This document shows positions 16,714 through 24,344 of a stretch of 64,000 bases of DNA, piece by piece. The stretch spans positions 62,001-126,000 of the forward strand of contig NZ_JAKSYM010000321.1 of NCBI RefSeq assembly GCF_022829545.1, given 5' to 3'. The notes under the pieces were generated by a model, which did no database searches, had not been told where the DNA came from, and was given only the letters and a program-made list of their open reading frames with translations. How positions within the stretch are numbered: the stretch's first letter is position 1; each line of letters begins with the position of its first letter. The position numbers and the translations under genes were made by a program. The stretch is from Methylobacterium sp. J-030. GTDB taxonomy: Bacteria; Pseudomonadota; Alphaproteobacteria; Rhizobiales; Beijerinckiaceae.

Positions 16714-17984
16714 GTCTCGGGCACTCTCGGGGGACGTGTGGGGGAGGGCTCCGCGCCGTCGCAGGCGCCGCCCCCGTCCGCGCGCCGGAACGGCGTCAGC
16801 GTGTCGAGGACGTCCACCGCCTCGGCGACGTGGGCGCGTTCCCGCTGCAAGTAGTCGGCCACGCCGCGCCGCAGCGCCGGGTCGGCGATGTCGTGGGCCG
16901 AGTGCATCAGCACCGGCCGGTAGCCGCGGGCGAGCTTGTGCTCCCCCTGAGCGCCGGCCTCGACCCGCTTGAGGCCGCGGGCGATCGCGAAATCGATCGC
17001 CTGATAGTAGCAGACCTCGAAGTGCAGGAACGGGTGGTCCTCGATGCAGCCCCAGTTGCGGCCGTAGAGGGCCGTATCGCCGATCAGATTGATGGCGCCC
17101 GCGATATAGATACCCGCGCGCTTGGCCATCACCAGCAGCACCCGATCCGCCATGCGCTCGGACAGCAGCGAGAAGAATTTTCGATTGAGGTACGGACGGC
17201 CCCACTTCCGCGAGCCGGTATCCGTGTAGAAGGCGTAGAACGCGTCCCAGTGGGCCTCGGTGATGGCCGCGCCGGTCAGGTGCTCGATGGTGATGCCGGA
17301 ACTCAGCGCGTCCCGGCGCTCCTTGCGGATGTTCTTCCGTTTGCGCGAGGCGAGGGCGGCGAGGAAATCGTCGAACGTGGCGTAGCCGTCGTTCTCCCAG
17401 TGGAACTGCTGATCGGTGCGCTGCAGGAAGCCCGCGGCACCGGCCCGGTCCCACTCGGCCTCGCGCATGAAGGTGACGTGGATCGAGGACGCCTTGGTCT
17501 CGCTCCGCAGCGCCCGCAGGCCGGCGACGAGCCCGGCGGTCGCCTCGTCCGGGTCGGCCCCCGGCGCGATGAGGAAGCGCGGGCCGGTCACCGGCGTGAA
17601 CGGCACGCTGACCTGCAGCTTCGGGTAGTAGGAGCCGCCGGCCCGCTCGTAGGCATCCGCCCAACCGTGGTCGAACACGTATTCGCCCTGACTGTGCGAT
17701 TTGAGGTAGCAGGGCACCACGCCGAGGCGCTGTCCGTCGCGCTCCACCGAGACGTGGAGCGGCAGCCAGCCGGTCCGGCGCGAGACGCAGCCCGAATCTT
17801 CGAGCGCCGACAGGAAGGCGTGGGAGACGAAGGGGTTGTGCGTCTCGTCGCCCGCCGCCAGGGTCTCGGGCGAGAACGCGCAGGCATCCCAATCCGCTGC
17901 CCCGATCTCCTTGAGTCCGGGCAGCGCCCGCACAATGAGCGTGGGGGTTTCCGGCGTCGGCCCGGGTGCTTGCTTCATGGGCAT
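16710..17984 (-). CDS. GNAT/FemAB-like N-acyltransferase (DUF482, PF04339 type)
   Basis: A 424-aa protein of the conserved family once annotated as peptidogalycan biosynthesis or DUF482, with a FemAB/GNAT-like double fold. Typical blocks are THNPFVSHAFLSALEDSG, YVFDHGWADAYERAGG, HVTFMREAEW, FLAALASRKRKNIRKERR and GAQGEHKLARGYRPV. It is probably cytoplasmic and acyl-CoA or aminoacyl-tRNA using, but the acceptor is unknown. It is coupled to the M20 amidohydrolase by a 4-nt overlap, so the pair might add and remove an acyl group on the same kind of compound. That link is inference only. Confidence 0.85.
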   Translation of the reverse strand: MPMKQAPGPTPETPTLIVRALPGLKEIGAADWDACAFSPETLAAGDETHNPFVSHAFLSALEDSGCVSRRTGWLPLHVSVERDGQRLGVVPCYLKSHSQGEYVFDHGWADAYERAGGSYYPKLQVSVPFTPVTGPRFLIAPGADPDEATAGLVAGLRALRSETKASSIHVTFMREAEWDRAGAAGFLQRTDQQFHWENDGYATFDDFLAALASRKRKNIRKERRDALSSGITIEHLTGAAITEAHWDAFYAFYTDTGSRKWGRPYLNRKFFSLLSERMADRVLLVMAKRAGIYIAGAINLIGDTALYGRNWGCIEDHPFLHFEVCYYQAIDFAIARGLKRVEAGAQGEHKLARGYRPVLMHSAHDIADPALRRGVADYLQRERAHVAEAVDVLDTLTPFRRADGGGACDGAEPSPTRPPRVPET

Positions 17985-18190
17985 GAGTCTAATCCCTGCC
18001 CGGGCAGGGGCAAGCGGGCGGATCCGCGCGGTGGGGTGGACGGCCTTGTCAGAGGGCCGTCGTCGTCACACCATGCGGCTGCCGAATCCGGGAACGAGCG
18101 AAGCGCATCCCCACGACCTGGTATGCTCCAGACCGCGATATCAACGGGACCGCCCACCGGCATCCGCCGGACGATTTCGTCGACGACGTC

Positions 18191-18520
18191 ATGTGCGAGA
18201 CGAGTAATCTCGACACGCAGGATACGAACGTGCCGGCTACGGTTTTCATCTCGACCGCGCTCGGCGCGCCTGCGCCGCGTGTGAAACGATGTCCGGGCCG
18301 GGCCGGACGGGCCTTGCCCTGTCTGAGCGCCTCCGTCGAAGCCGATCCCAAAGTGCGGGACGCCGTCATCCAGACGCCCATCTCCCGGGCAGCCGCGCCG
18401 CCGGTGATCGCCCGGGCGCGCCTGAACCACGCGGCGCTGCTCGATCTCTGGGCCAACGGCGCGTCGTGGAACCGCCGGGAGGTCTCTGCCGTCCTCGATG
18501 GGCTCCGCAAGCTTCCCTAG
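18191..18520 (+). CDS. hypothetical protein, 109 aa
   Basis: No family recognised. The N-terminal half is Thr/Ala/Pro-rich. The C-terminal part (RARLNHAALLDLWANGASWN and RREVSAVLDGLRKLP) looks like two helices and gives the best case for coding. The ATG at 18191 has no strong Shine-Dalgarno sequence. A minus-strand frame overlaps it but looks less protein-like. Confidence 0.4.
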   Translation: MCETSNLDTQDTNVPATVFISTALGAPAPRVKRCPGRAGRALPCLSASVEADPKVRDAVIQTPISRAAAPPVIARARLNHAALLDLWANGASWNRREVSAVLDGLRKLP

Positions 18521-18543
18521 CGCCCCACCGACAAGGCGTGAGC

Positions 18544-18942
18544 TTACTCCCCGAACCCGCCGACGCAGATGACATCCGCCTCCGCGCATGTGAGGTAACC
18601 CGTCAGCATCTTGGTCCGCGCGGCCGTCACCCGGGCCAGGCAATTGGCCCGGACTTGCGGCTGCATCGAGCCGCCTTCCGCACCCGTGGCTTCGAGGGTG
18701 CAGCTCGCGTCTCGGAACGGAAGCCAAGCCTTCTGGGCCGCCCGCAGACCGTCCTTCGCCTTCGGACCGATCTGCTTCATGAGTTTGCCGTAGGCGGCGT
18801 TCATCGCCGCATCCGCCCGGTCGTAGGCGGCCGCGGCGCAGGCGTTCAGATCCATCTGGGTCGAGCCGGCGCACGGCGCGGCCGCGCTGGCCGGCGCGGC
18901 CGCAAGAAGGAACGCGGCGAGACAGATCGCCGACCGTCTCAT
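18544..18942 (-). CDS. LprI/DUF1311-family secreted protein
   Basis: A small exported protein: signal peptide MRRSAICLAAFLLAAAPASAAA, then a cysteine-rich domain of about 110 residues. The domain has the DUF1311 pattern: CAGSTQMDLNACAAAAYDRAD, MNAAYGKLMKQI, RAAQKAWLPFRDASC. Members include the lysozyme inhibitor LprI, but most have no tested function. Six cysteines suggest disulfides in the periplasm. Its start overlaps the stop of the GDPD gene by 4 nt (ATGA), making it the last gene of a RidA-GDPD-LprI operon. Confidence 0.82.
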   Translation of the reverse strand: MRRSAICLAAFLLAAAPASAAAPCAGSTQMDLNACAAAAYDRADAAMNAAYGKLMKQIGPKAKDGLRAAQKAWLPFRDASCTLEATGAEGGSMQPQVRANCLARVTAARTKMLTGYLTCAEADVICVGGFGE

Positions 18943-19685
18943 GGAACGAACCCTTCGAACACCATCTGGTCGGCATGTGCGCCTGCGCGGGCACGCTGGT
19001 CGTCGGTCCGCACCGTCCAGGCCATCACGGGGATCCGCCCGAGCAGCCGGCAGAGATAGGTCGGCGCGCAGGGCAGGTCGTCCACCCGCCAGGATAGGAA
19101 GTCGGGCCGGGTTTCGGCGAAATGCAGCAGGTTGGACAGGGCGAGCCGCATGCTCGGCGGCAGCGCCGCGTAGGCTGGATCGTCCTGGGTCGTCTCGGAC
19201 ACGATCCCGCGCGGGATCGTCGGGCAGAGCGCGCGCAGGGCCGCGACCACCTGCGGGTCGAAGGATTTCAGCGCCACCGGCCCGTCATAAGCGCCAGCCA
19301 CCGCGGCGGCGCGGGTGGCCAGCCGCAGGTCGCCGTCGTAGCGGGACTTCACCTCGATCACCACCGGCACCGCCCCGGCCACCGCGGCCAGGAAGGCCGG
19401 CAGGGTCGGGATCGTCTCGGCAGTCCCGCCGATCGCCAGCGTCCCGAGATCGGCGGCCGAGCGCTTCGCCACCGCCTCGCTCGCCCCGGTCAGACGGCCG
19501 AGGGCGGCGTCGTGGAACACCATCGCCTCGCCGTCCGCGCTGATCTGGACGTCGCACTCGATGGCAAATCCCCCCGCCACCGCGGCGCGAGCCGCAGCCA
19601 GCGTGTTCTCCGGCCGGCCCGCCGCACGGTCATGAAGACCGCGATGGGCGATCGGCCGCGCGGTCAGCCAGTCCGGCGCCGCCAT
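18939..19685 (-). CDS. glycerophosphodiester phosphodiesterase
   Basis: Hydrolyses glycerophosphodiesters to sn-glycerol 3-phosphate and an alcohol. The 248-aa TIM-barrel protein has the GDPD active-site blocks ARPIAHRGLHDRAAGRPENT (first catalytic His plus Glu), AIECDVQISADGEAMVFHD (metal Glu and Asp, second His), VVIEVKSRYDG and MAWTVRTDDQ. No signal peptide, so it is cytoplasmic. The ATG at 19685 lies just beyond the stop of the RidA gene, and its own stop overlaps the LprI-like gene. This indicates one transcript for all three. Confidence 0.92.
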   Translation of the reverse strand: MAAPDWLTARPIAHRGLHDRAAGRPENTLAAARAAVAGGFAIECDVQISADGEAMVFHDAALGRLTGASEAVAKRSAADLGTLAIGGTAETIPTLPAFLAAVAGAVPVVIEVKSRYDGDLRLATRAAAVAGAYDGPVALKSFDPQVVAALRALCPTIPRGIVSETTQDDPAYAALPPSMRLALSNLLHFAETRPDFLSWRVDDLPCAPTYLCRLLGRIPVMAWTVRTDDQRARAGAHADQMVFEGFVP

Positions 19686-19687
19686 CG

Positions 19688-20161
19688 TCAGCGGACCTCG
19701 AACATCGCCTCGACCTCGACGGCGGCGTCGAGGGGCAGTTCCGCCACGCCGACCGTGGAACGGGCGTGGCGCCCCCGGTCGCCCAGGAGCTCGACCATCA
19801 GGTCGGAGGCACCGTTCATCACGCCGGCCACCGCCGAGAAGCCCGGCGCCGCGTTGATGAAGCCGCCGAGGCGCACGCACTGGACGACCGCACGGTCGAG
19901 ATCCCCCACCGCCGCCTCGAGCTGGGCGAGGACGTTCAGGGCGCAGAGCCGGGCCGCCGCCCTGCCGGCCTCCGCCGGGACGGTGCCGCCGACCTTGCCC
20001 GTGTGCTCGGCCGCGATGGCGCCGTCAGGGCCGAAGCAGACCTGGCCGGAGATCACCACGAGATTGCCGGTTCGCACGAACGGCACGTAGTTGGCGACCG
20101 GCGCCGCCGCCTTGGGCAGGCTGAGGCCGAGCGATGCCAGGCGTTCCTTGATCGTGCTCAT
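19688..20161 (-). CDS. RidA family protein (YjgF/YER057c/UK114)
   Basis: A 157-aa member of the RidA family, whose archetype hydrolyses reactive enamine/imine intermediates released by pyridoxal-phosphate enzymes. Recognisable blocks are NYVPFVRTGNLVVISGQVCF, KVGGTVPAEAGRAAARLCALN and RSTVGVAELPLDAAVEVEAMFEV (quoted as GVAELPLDAAVEVEAMFEV). The Arg of the ARST-VG motif, which binds the carboxylate in RidA, is present. It is longer than canonical RidA (about 128 aa) and resembles the YjgH-like variants of about 155 aa. The ATG at 20161 begins the conserved sequence. First gene of the RidA-GDPD-LprI operon. Confidence 0.9.
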   Translation of the reverse strand: MSTIKERLASLGLSLPKAAAPVANYVPFVRTGNLVVISGQVCFGPDGAIAAEHTGKVGGTVPAEAGRAAARLCALNVLAQLEAAVGDLDRAVVQCVRLGGFINAAPGFSAVAGVMNGASDLMVELLGDRGRHARSTVGVAELPLDAAVEVEAMFEVR

Positions 20162-20309
20162 CGGGCGCGTCCTCGCTGATCGAAACGGCCGGAGCTGGAG
20201 CATGGCCGCCCCCCGTCGCGCAAGGGGCGTCGCCCGCGGGCAGGCCAGAAATCGCTGGGCCGGAAGCAGGGCGCAGCTCTGCCGCGCGGCTGCAACGCGC
20301 ATTGAAACG

Positions 20310-20337
20310 TTGACAGGACCGCGCACTTTCATAGTAA
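20310..20337 (+). promoter_or_regulatory. sigma-70-type promoter for argD
   Basis: A perfect -35 TTGACA (20310-20315) is followed after 16 bp by TAGTAA (20332-20337), in an ATAGTAAT context close to the -10 consensus. Transcription would begin near 20344, about 78 bases ahead of argD, placing the hairpin at 20346 at the very 5' end of the message. Confidence 0.6.
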
Positions 20338-20345
20338 TCGCGCGC

Positions 20346-20378
20346 GTGCCGCCCCCGACCGAGGCGGCACTTTCATTT
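20346..20378 (+). terminator. hairpin with T-rich tail in the argD leader (possible attenuator)
   Basis: GTGCCGCC (20346-20353) pairs with GGCGGCAC (20363-20370) across a 9-nt loop, followed by TTTCATTT. It sits between the predicted argD promoter and gene. It may end transcripts early or simply protect the 5' end; it could also be the terminator of an unseen upstream plus-strand transcript. Confidence 0.45.
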
Positions 20379-20421
20379 GGAGCCGGCTAACGCTTGCTCC
20401 GGGATCGACTGAAGAACGGAG

Positions 20422-21621
20422 ATGGGACCCGTGACGTCAGCCCTTCTGCCGACCTATGTCCGCGCGCCGCTCGCCTTCGAGCGCGGCGAAGGCGCCTGGC
20501 TCGTGACGGAGGGCGGGGAGCGATACCTCGATTTCGGCGCCGGCATCGCGGTCAACGCGCTGGGCCACGCCCATCCCCACCTCGTCGGGGCGCTGACCGA
20601 GCAGGCGAATCGGATCTGGCACACCTCGAACCTGTTCGAGATCCCCGGCGGCGAGCGGCTCGGCCAGCGCTTGGCGGAGGCGACCTTCGCTGACGTCGTG
20701 TTCTTCTGCAACTCGGGCGCGGAAGCCAACGAGGCGGCGATCAAGATCGCCCGCAAGTACCACGCGGCCGATGGCCATCCGGAGCGTTTCCAGATCGTCA
20801 CCTTCGCGGGCGCCTTCCACGGCCGGACGCTGGCGACGCTCGCCGCGGGTGGCCAGCAGAAGTACCTCGAGGGCTTCGGACCCAAGGCGGAAGGCTTCGA
20901 TCAGGTCGCTGTCGGCGACTGGGCGGCGCTGGAGGCCGTGATCGGACCGGAGACGGCCGCGCTGATGATCGAGCCGATCCAGGGCGAGGGCGGCGTGCGG
21001 GTGATTCCCAATGCGGATCTTCGCCGCCTGCGCGAGATCTGCGACGCCAACGGCCTGCTCCTGATCATGGACGAGGTCCAGACCGGCATCGGCCGCACCG
21101 GCAAGCTGTTCGCGCACGAATGGTCTGGCATCGCGCCGGACATCATGAGCGCCGCCAAGGGCATCGGCGGCGGCTTCCCGATGGGCGCCTGCCTCGCCAC
21201 GGGCGAGGCCGCCCGGGGCATGACGGCCGGCACGCACGGCACCACCTTCGGGGGCAACCCGCTCGCCATGGCGGTGGGCAACGCGGTGCTGGATGTCGTG
21301 CTGGGCGAGGGCTTCCTCGATCGGGTCGCCCGCTCCGGCCTGCTCCTGAAGCAGAAGCTCGCGGCCCTGCGCGATCGTCATCCGCACGTCTTCGATGAGG
21401 TCCGCGGCGAGGGGCTGATGCTTGGCCTCAAGCTCGGCGTGCCGAACACCGACTTCGCCGCCGCCGCGCGCGACGCACATCTCCTCGTGATTCCGGCGGG
21501 CGACAACATCGTGCGCCTGCTGCCGCCCCTGACCATCGGCCAAGCGGAGATCGACGAGGCGGTCCGGCGCCTCGACGCGGCCGCATCCGGATTCGAAGCC
21601 GTGCGCGGCGCGGCCGAATAG
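20422..21621 (+). CDS. argD: acetylornithine aminotransferase (class III PLP aminotransferase)
   Basis: Transfers the amino group from glutamate to N-acetylglutamate semialdehyde in arginine synthesis; enzymes of this type often also act in lysine synthesis. The 399-aa protein carries the family blocks [67 protein letters not shown] and the PLP lysine in [14 protein letters not shown]. The ATG at 20422 or the GTG at 20431 could be the start. argF and hslO follow on the same strand, the argD-argF-hslO order common in Rhizobiales. Transcription probably starts at the promoter at 20310. Confidence 0.94.
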   Translation: MGPVTSALLPTYVRAPLAFERGEGAWLVTEGGERYLDFGAGIAVNALGHAHPHLVGALTEQANRIWHTSNLFEIPGGERLGQRLAEATFADVVFFCNSGAEANEAAIKIARKYHAADGHPERFQIVTFAGAFHGRTLATLAAGGQQKYLEGFGPKAEGFDQVAVGDWAALEAVIGPETAALMIEPIQGEGGVRVIPNADLRRLREICDANGLLLIMDEVQTGIGRTGKLFAHEWSGIAPDIMSAAKGIGGGFPMGACLATGEAARGMTAGTHGTTFGGNPLAMAVGNAVLDVVLGEGFLDRVARSGLLLKQKLAALRDRHPHVFDEVRGEGLMLGLKLGVPNTDFAAAARDAHLLVIPAGDNIVRLLPPLTIGQAEIDEAVRRLDAAASGFEAVRGAAE

Positions 21622-21789
21622 GTTTGCTTCCGAGACCCGTCGAACACCGCCCGCCGCCCCCGGCGGGCGGCCCGAAGCGTTTCCGGATACGGTCGATCAC
21701 GCCGTGTCGGACGGAAATGCCCCTGCCAGGAGGTAGAGTGTCGTTCATGATCAGGTGATCGTTGAGCAGACTCTAGGTATTGTGACGCG

Positions 21790-22770
21790 ATGAAAGCCCA
21801 GATGAATGGCCGGGCGAAGGCCCCGGCCCCGCACCTGAACGGTGGCGGCCCCCGTCATTTCCTCGATCTCAAGGATTTCTCCGGGGAAGAGCTGCGCCGG
21901 GTCCTGGACGCCAGCGCCGCCATCAAGGCGGCTCGACGCAAGGGCGAGCGCGCTGCCGACCGGCCGCTGACGGGCAAGACCCTGGCGATGGTGTTCGACC
22001 GGCCCTCGACCCGCACCCGCGTCTCCTTCGACGTGGCGATGCGCGAACTCGGCGGCGAGACGCTGATGCTCACCGGCTCGGAGATGCAGCTCGGCCGCGG
22101 CGAGACCATCGGCGACACCGCGCAGGTGCTGTCGCGGTTCGTCGACGCGATCATGATCCGCATCCTCGATCACGGGCAGATGCTGGAGCTTGCGGAATAT
22201 GCGACCGTGCCGGTGATCAACGCGCTCACCAAGGTCTCGCACCCGTGCCAGATCATGGCGGACGTGCTGACCTTCGAGGAGCATCGCGGGCCGATCAAGG
22301 GCCGCACCGTGGCGTGGTCGGGGGATGCCAACAACGTGCTGGCGAGCTGGGTCCACGCCGCCGCGCGGTTCGACTTCACGCTCAACGTCGCGAGCCCGCC
22401 GGAACTCGCGCCGCCGCCGGCTCTGCTCGCCTGGGCCAAGCAGCAGGGTGCGGCCGTCAACGTCACCACCGACGCCTTCGCGGCCGTGGAGGGCGCCGAC
22501 GCGGTGGTGACCGATTGCTGGGTCTCGATGGGCGACGACGACGAGGGCCACCGGCACAACCTGCTGAGCCCGTATCAGGTCAACGCCAAGCTGATGGCGG
22601 CGGCGAACCGGGACGCGATCTTCATGCACTGCCTGCCGGCCCATCGCGGCGAGGAGGTGACGGCCGACGTGATGGATGGCCCGCGCTCGGTGGTGTTCGA
22701 CGAGGCCGAGAACCGCCTGCACGCGCAGAAGGGCATCCTGGCCTGGTGCCTGCGCGCCGGCGGACTCTGA
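21790..22770 (+). CDS. argF: ornithine carbamoyltransferase
   Basis: Makes citrulline from ornithine and carbamoyl phosphate in the cytoplasm. The 326-aa protein has the carbamoyl-phosphate site in [35 protein letters not shown], the ornithine-side block [12 protein letters not shown], and the C-terminal [15 protein letters not shown] with the catalytic Cys. About 15 N-terminal residues precede the conserved [10 protein letters not shown], slightly more than in shorter homologues. It follows argD by 168 bp on the same strand. A six-codon open frame with a strong Shine-Dalgarno sequence lies just upstream (21738-21758). Confidence 0.95.
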   Translation: MKAQMNGRAKAPAPHLNGGGPRHFLDLKDFSGEELRRVLDASAAIKAARRKGERAADRPLTGKTLAMVFDRPSTRTRVSFDVAMRELGGETLMLTGSEMQLGRGETIGDTAQVLSRFVDAIMIRILDHGQMLELAEYATVPVINALTKVSHPCQIMADVLTFEEHRGPIKGRTVAWSGDANNVLASWVHAAARFDFTLNVASPPELAPPPALLAWAKQQGAAVNVTTDAFAAVEGADAVVTDCWVSMGDDDEGHRHNLLSPYQVNAKLMAAANRDAIFMHCLPAHRGEEVTADVMDGPRSVVFDEAENRLHAQKGILAWCLRAGGL

Positions 22771-22810
22771 GAGCGGGCTCGACGGAAGCGGAGGACGCGG
22801 GCCGCGGTTT

Positions 22811-22903
22811 CGAAAGGGCGGGCCCTTTCGCGGGTCCAGGGCAGAGCCCTGGAGATCGCCTCAGGGCCTTGCGCTGAGGACCCGCCGAAGGGCGGGCCCT
22901 TCG
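22811..22903 (+). repeat. cluster of intergenic stem-loops after argF
   Basis: The 378-bp argF-hslO gap holds several tight palindromes. CGAAAGGGC/GCCCTTTCG is at 22811-22830, TCCAGGGC/GCCCTGGA at 22835-22853, CCTCAG/CTGAGG at about 22859-22879 and CGAAGGGC/GCCCTTCG at 22886-22903. The first and last are near copies of each other. They resemble REP-like elements and would fold strongly in RNA. The rest of the gap, to 23148, shows no gene. Confidence 0.6.
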
Positions 22904-23148
22904 AAGCCCGGGATCCGGGTCGAGGCGGATCCGGGCTCGCGTCCGCGGGCTCGGCATACCATATAGGGAACAGCGGGCGGCATGCGCGGCCCGTATCCCC
23001 ATCACGGCTGCCGACAGGCGGCAACCCGGCGACGGATGTGGCGCAATGCGTCCGTTCTCCCGCGGGGCGCGGGCGGGGTGAGGGATCGCTCCGCTCAGGC
23101 TTGCCCCTCACGCCGTTCGGCGTCCCTGGCGCATCGATCGGAGAGGGC

Positions 23149-24174
23149 ATGAGTTCAGGAACCCCATCGCACTTGGACGCCGGGCAGGCCGGCAACGGTC
23201 ACGCGGGCGGCGACGACGCCGTGCTGCCCTTCGCCGTGGAGGCGCTGGACGTGCGCGGCCGCGTCGTCCGGCTCGGCCCCGCCGTGGACACGATCCTGCG
23301 CCGGCACGGCTATCCGGATCCGGTAGCGCGGCTGCTCGGCGAGGCGGCGGCGCTCACGGTTCTGCTCGGCTCCTCCCTCAAGTTCGAGGGCCGGTTCCAG
23401 CTCCAGACCAAGACCGACGGGCCGGTGGCGATGATCGTGGTCGATTTCGAGGCGCCGGATCGCCTGCGCGCCACCGCGCGCTTCGAACCTGAGCGCGTCA
23501 CCGCCCTCGGCTCCGGCCCGCTCAAGGATGCCGACCTGATCGGCACCGGGCACCTCGCCATGACCATCGACCAGGGCCCCGCGGCCAGCCGCTACCAGGG
23601 CGTGGTGGCGCTGGAAGGCCAGAGCCTGGAGGAGGCCGCGCACCAGTATTTCCGCCAGTCCGAGCAGATCCCCACGCAGGTCCGCCTCGCGGTCGCCGAG
23701 GCCGTGGAGGAGGGGGCCGGGCACTGGCGGGCCGGTGGCTTGGTCGTGCAGTTCCTGCCCCAGTCGATCGACCGCGCCCGCCTCGCCGACCTTCCGCCGG
23801 GCGACATCCCGGAGGGGCACGCCCATCTCTCGGACGCGGCGCCCGAGGACGATGCCTGGGTGGAGGCGCGCTCCCTCGTCGCCACGATCGAGGATCACGA
23901 GCTGGTTGATCCCAACGTGTCGAGCGAGCGCCTGCTGTACCGGCTGTTCCACGAGCGCGGCGTGCGGGTGTTCGACCGCCAGCCCGTGCATGAGACCTGC
24001 CGCTGCTCCCGCGAGCGGGTGTTGGGCATGATCCGCTCCTTCACGCCGCAGGAACGGCGCGACATGGTGGCGGATGACGGACGGATCGTCATCACCTGCG
24101 AGTTCTGTTCGCGGCGCTATGACCTCGATCCCGAAGCGGTCGAGGCCGAGATCGCGGAGCAGCCGAAGCAGTAG
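23149..24174 (+). CDS. hslO: redox-regulated molecular chaperone Hsp33
   Basis: A cytoplasmic holdase chaperone that is switched on by oxidation. The 341-aa protein has the N-terminal Hsp33 domain (ALTVLLGSSLKFEGRFQLQT, GPVAMIVVDFEAPDRLRATA) and the linker. The C-terminal zinc centre has four cysteines, CRC (in HETCRCSRERV) and CEFC (in ITCEFCSRRYDLDPE). Its Cys-X-Cys and Cys-X2-Cys pairs are the redox switch. The ATG at 23149 follows GGAGAGG. The residues before LPFAVEALDVRGR are a Gly/Ala-rich extension. It is the third gene of the argD-argF-hslO set. Confidence 0.93.
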   Translation: MSSGTPSHLDAGQAGNGHAGGDDAVLPFAVEALDVRGRVVRLGPAVDTILRRHGYPDPVARLLGEAAALTVLLGSSLKFEGRFQLQTKTDGPVAMIVVDFEAPDRLRATARFEPERVTALGSGPLKDADLIGTGHLAMTIDQGPAASRYQGVVALEGQSLEEAAHQYFRQSEQIPTQVRLAVAEAVEEGAGHWRAGGLVVQFLPQSIDRARLADLPPGDIPEGHAHLSDAAPEDDAWVEARSLVATIEDHELVDPNVSSERLLYRLFHERGVRVFDRQPVHETCRCSRERVLGMIRSFTPQERRDMVADDGRIVITCEFCSRRYDLDPEAVEAEIAEQPKQ

Positions 24175-24344
24175 AAGTCGACACAGCAACCCGCTGGACA
24201 GCTTCTCATCGCGGCTTCACGGCCAAGCTTTGCTCGCGAAACGCAGGAATATCGGTATTCGTTGCGTGAATTTTTCAGGGGTCTGAGCAGAACTGTTTCC
24301 GGATCTTCGACGTTGCGTGCCCGATTCAACATTGGAGGAACGCC

